Source of the DNA: Clostridiales bacterium
GTDB taxonomy: Bacteria; Bacillota; Clostridia; Christensenellales; CAG-138
NCBI GenBank assembly: GCA_015056105.1
Contig: SVGX01000010.1
Location: 1-38,610 of the forward strand
Length of the DNA stretch: 38,610 nt
Direction of reading: 5' to 3'
Shown here piece by piece: positions 38,588 through 38,610 of this stretch (the first letter of the stretch is position 1; the number at the start of each line of letters is the position of its first letter). The translations under genes were made by a program, and so were the position numbers. The notes beneath the pieces were generated by a model. That model was not told where the DNA came from and did not search any database. It saw nothing but the letters and a program-made list of their open reading frames with translations.

Positions 38588-38610
38588 AAAAAGTGGCAAA
38601 TGCCACTTTT
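38588..38610. terminator. Terminator-like hairpin at the window end
   Basis: AAAAAGTGGCA is followed by AAT and TGCCACTTTT; the T-run is cut by the window edge. Confidence 0.55.

Larger units (their letters stand above)
37998..38610. other. Unassigned region with a gene remnant and hairpins at the right edge
   Basis: About 600 bases without a gene I can name. A stretch at 38096-38238 reads EAYKNFTDEQEKARNN...SVIFMPESDAMSRFSERQ and ends at a stop, like the C-terminal end of a broken gene; no start or Shine-Dalgarno site is seen. Hairpins occur at 38249-38276 (GACGCA/TGCGTC), 38534-38565 and 38588-38610. A minus-strand ORF at 38197-38424 has no support. Confidence 0.4.

Overview
The window comes from a spore-forming member of the Bacillota, most likely a fairly GC-rich member of the Clostridia. 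Supporting genes are two alpha/beta-type small acid-soluble spore proteins (SASPs), the germination protease gpr followed by spoIIP beside rpsT, the order yloU-yloV-recG, and a stand-alone Spo0A-type DNA-binding domain. Shine-Dalgarno sequences are strong (AAGGAGG type) and genes lie on both strands. No lineage below class can be fixed from the sequence alone.

Layout. 1-5033: start of an unknown membrane protein, a membrane-anchored XRE regulator, and a minus-strand moxR-DUF58-DUF4129 operon. 5181-9643: EamA exporter, tadA, transketolase, ogt. 9766-15574: yloU, yloV, recG, two SASPs, a DUF5665-like protein and an SDR oxidoreductase. 15741-17306: a small alarmone synthetase and a MarR regulator. 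17515-19296: a sulfur/selenium-type cluster (yedF, a DUF3343 protein, a class V aminotransferase) in which two of three genes look damaged. 19443-21207: an M50-type membrane protease and a GNAT acetyltransferase. 21459-25626: tRNA-Glu, a GT2 glycosyltransferase, a cyclophilin, a GT-C-like membrane protein and the Spo0A_C protein. 25928-26321: five tRNA genes (Val, Asp, Phe, Gly, Cys). 26536-28779: a lower-GC PadR-DUF1700-DUF4097 island bounded by 19-bp inverted repeats, just beyond a duplicated tRNA-Cys 3' end. 28829-30205: a hairpin array and a D-Ala-D-Ala carboxypeptidase. 30356-33773: an AbgT-family transporter divergent from a serine hydrolase. 33915-36364: rpsT, gpr, spoIIP. 36575-37928: an AT-rich sdpI-sdpR-like pair. 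37998-38610: unassigned sequence with gene remnants.

Functional themes. The sporulation genes fit together: the SASPs coat spore DNA, GPR cleaves them at germination, SpoIIP remodels septal peptidoglycan during engulfment, and the orphan Spo0A_C protein may bind Spo0A-type sites. The two AT-rich modules (PadR-DUF1700-DUF4097 and sdpR-sdpI) look acquired, and each encodes its own small repressor with overlapping genes. The most notable observations are the decaying yedF/desulfurase locus, the repeat-bounded PadR island next to tRNA-Cys, the receiver-less Spo0A_C protein, and a GTGAAAT-spaced hairpin array. I found no CRISPR array, rRNA, intact insertion sequence or prophage.
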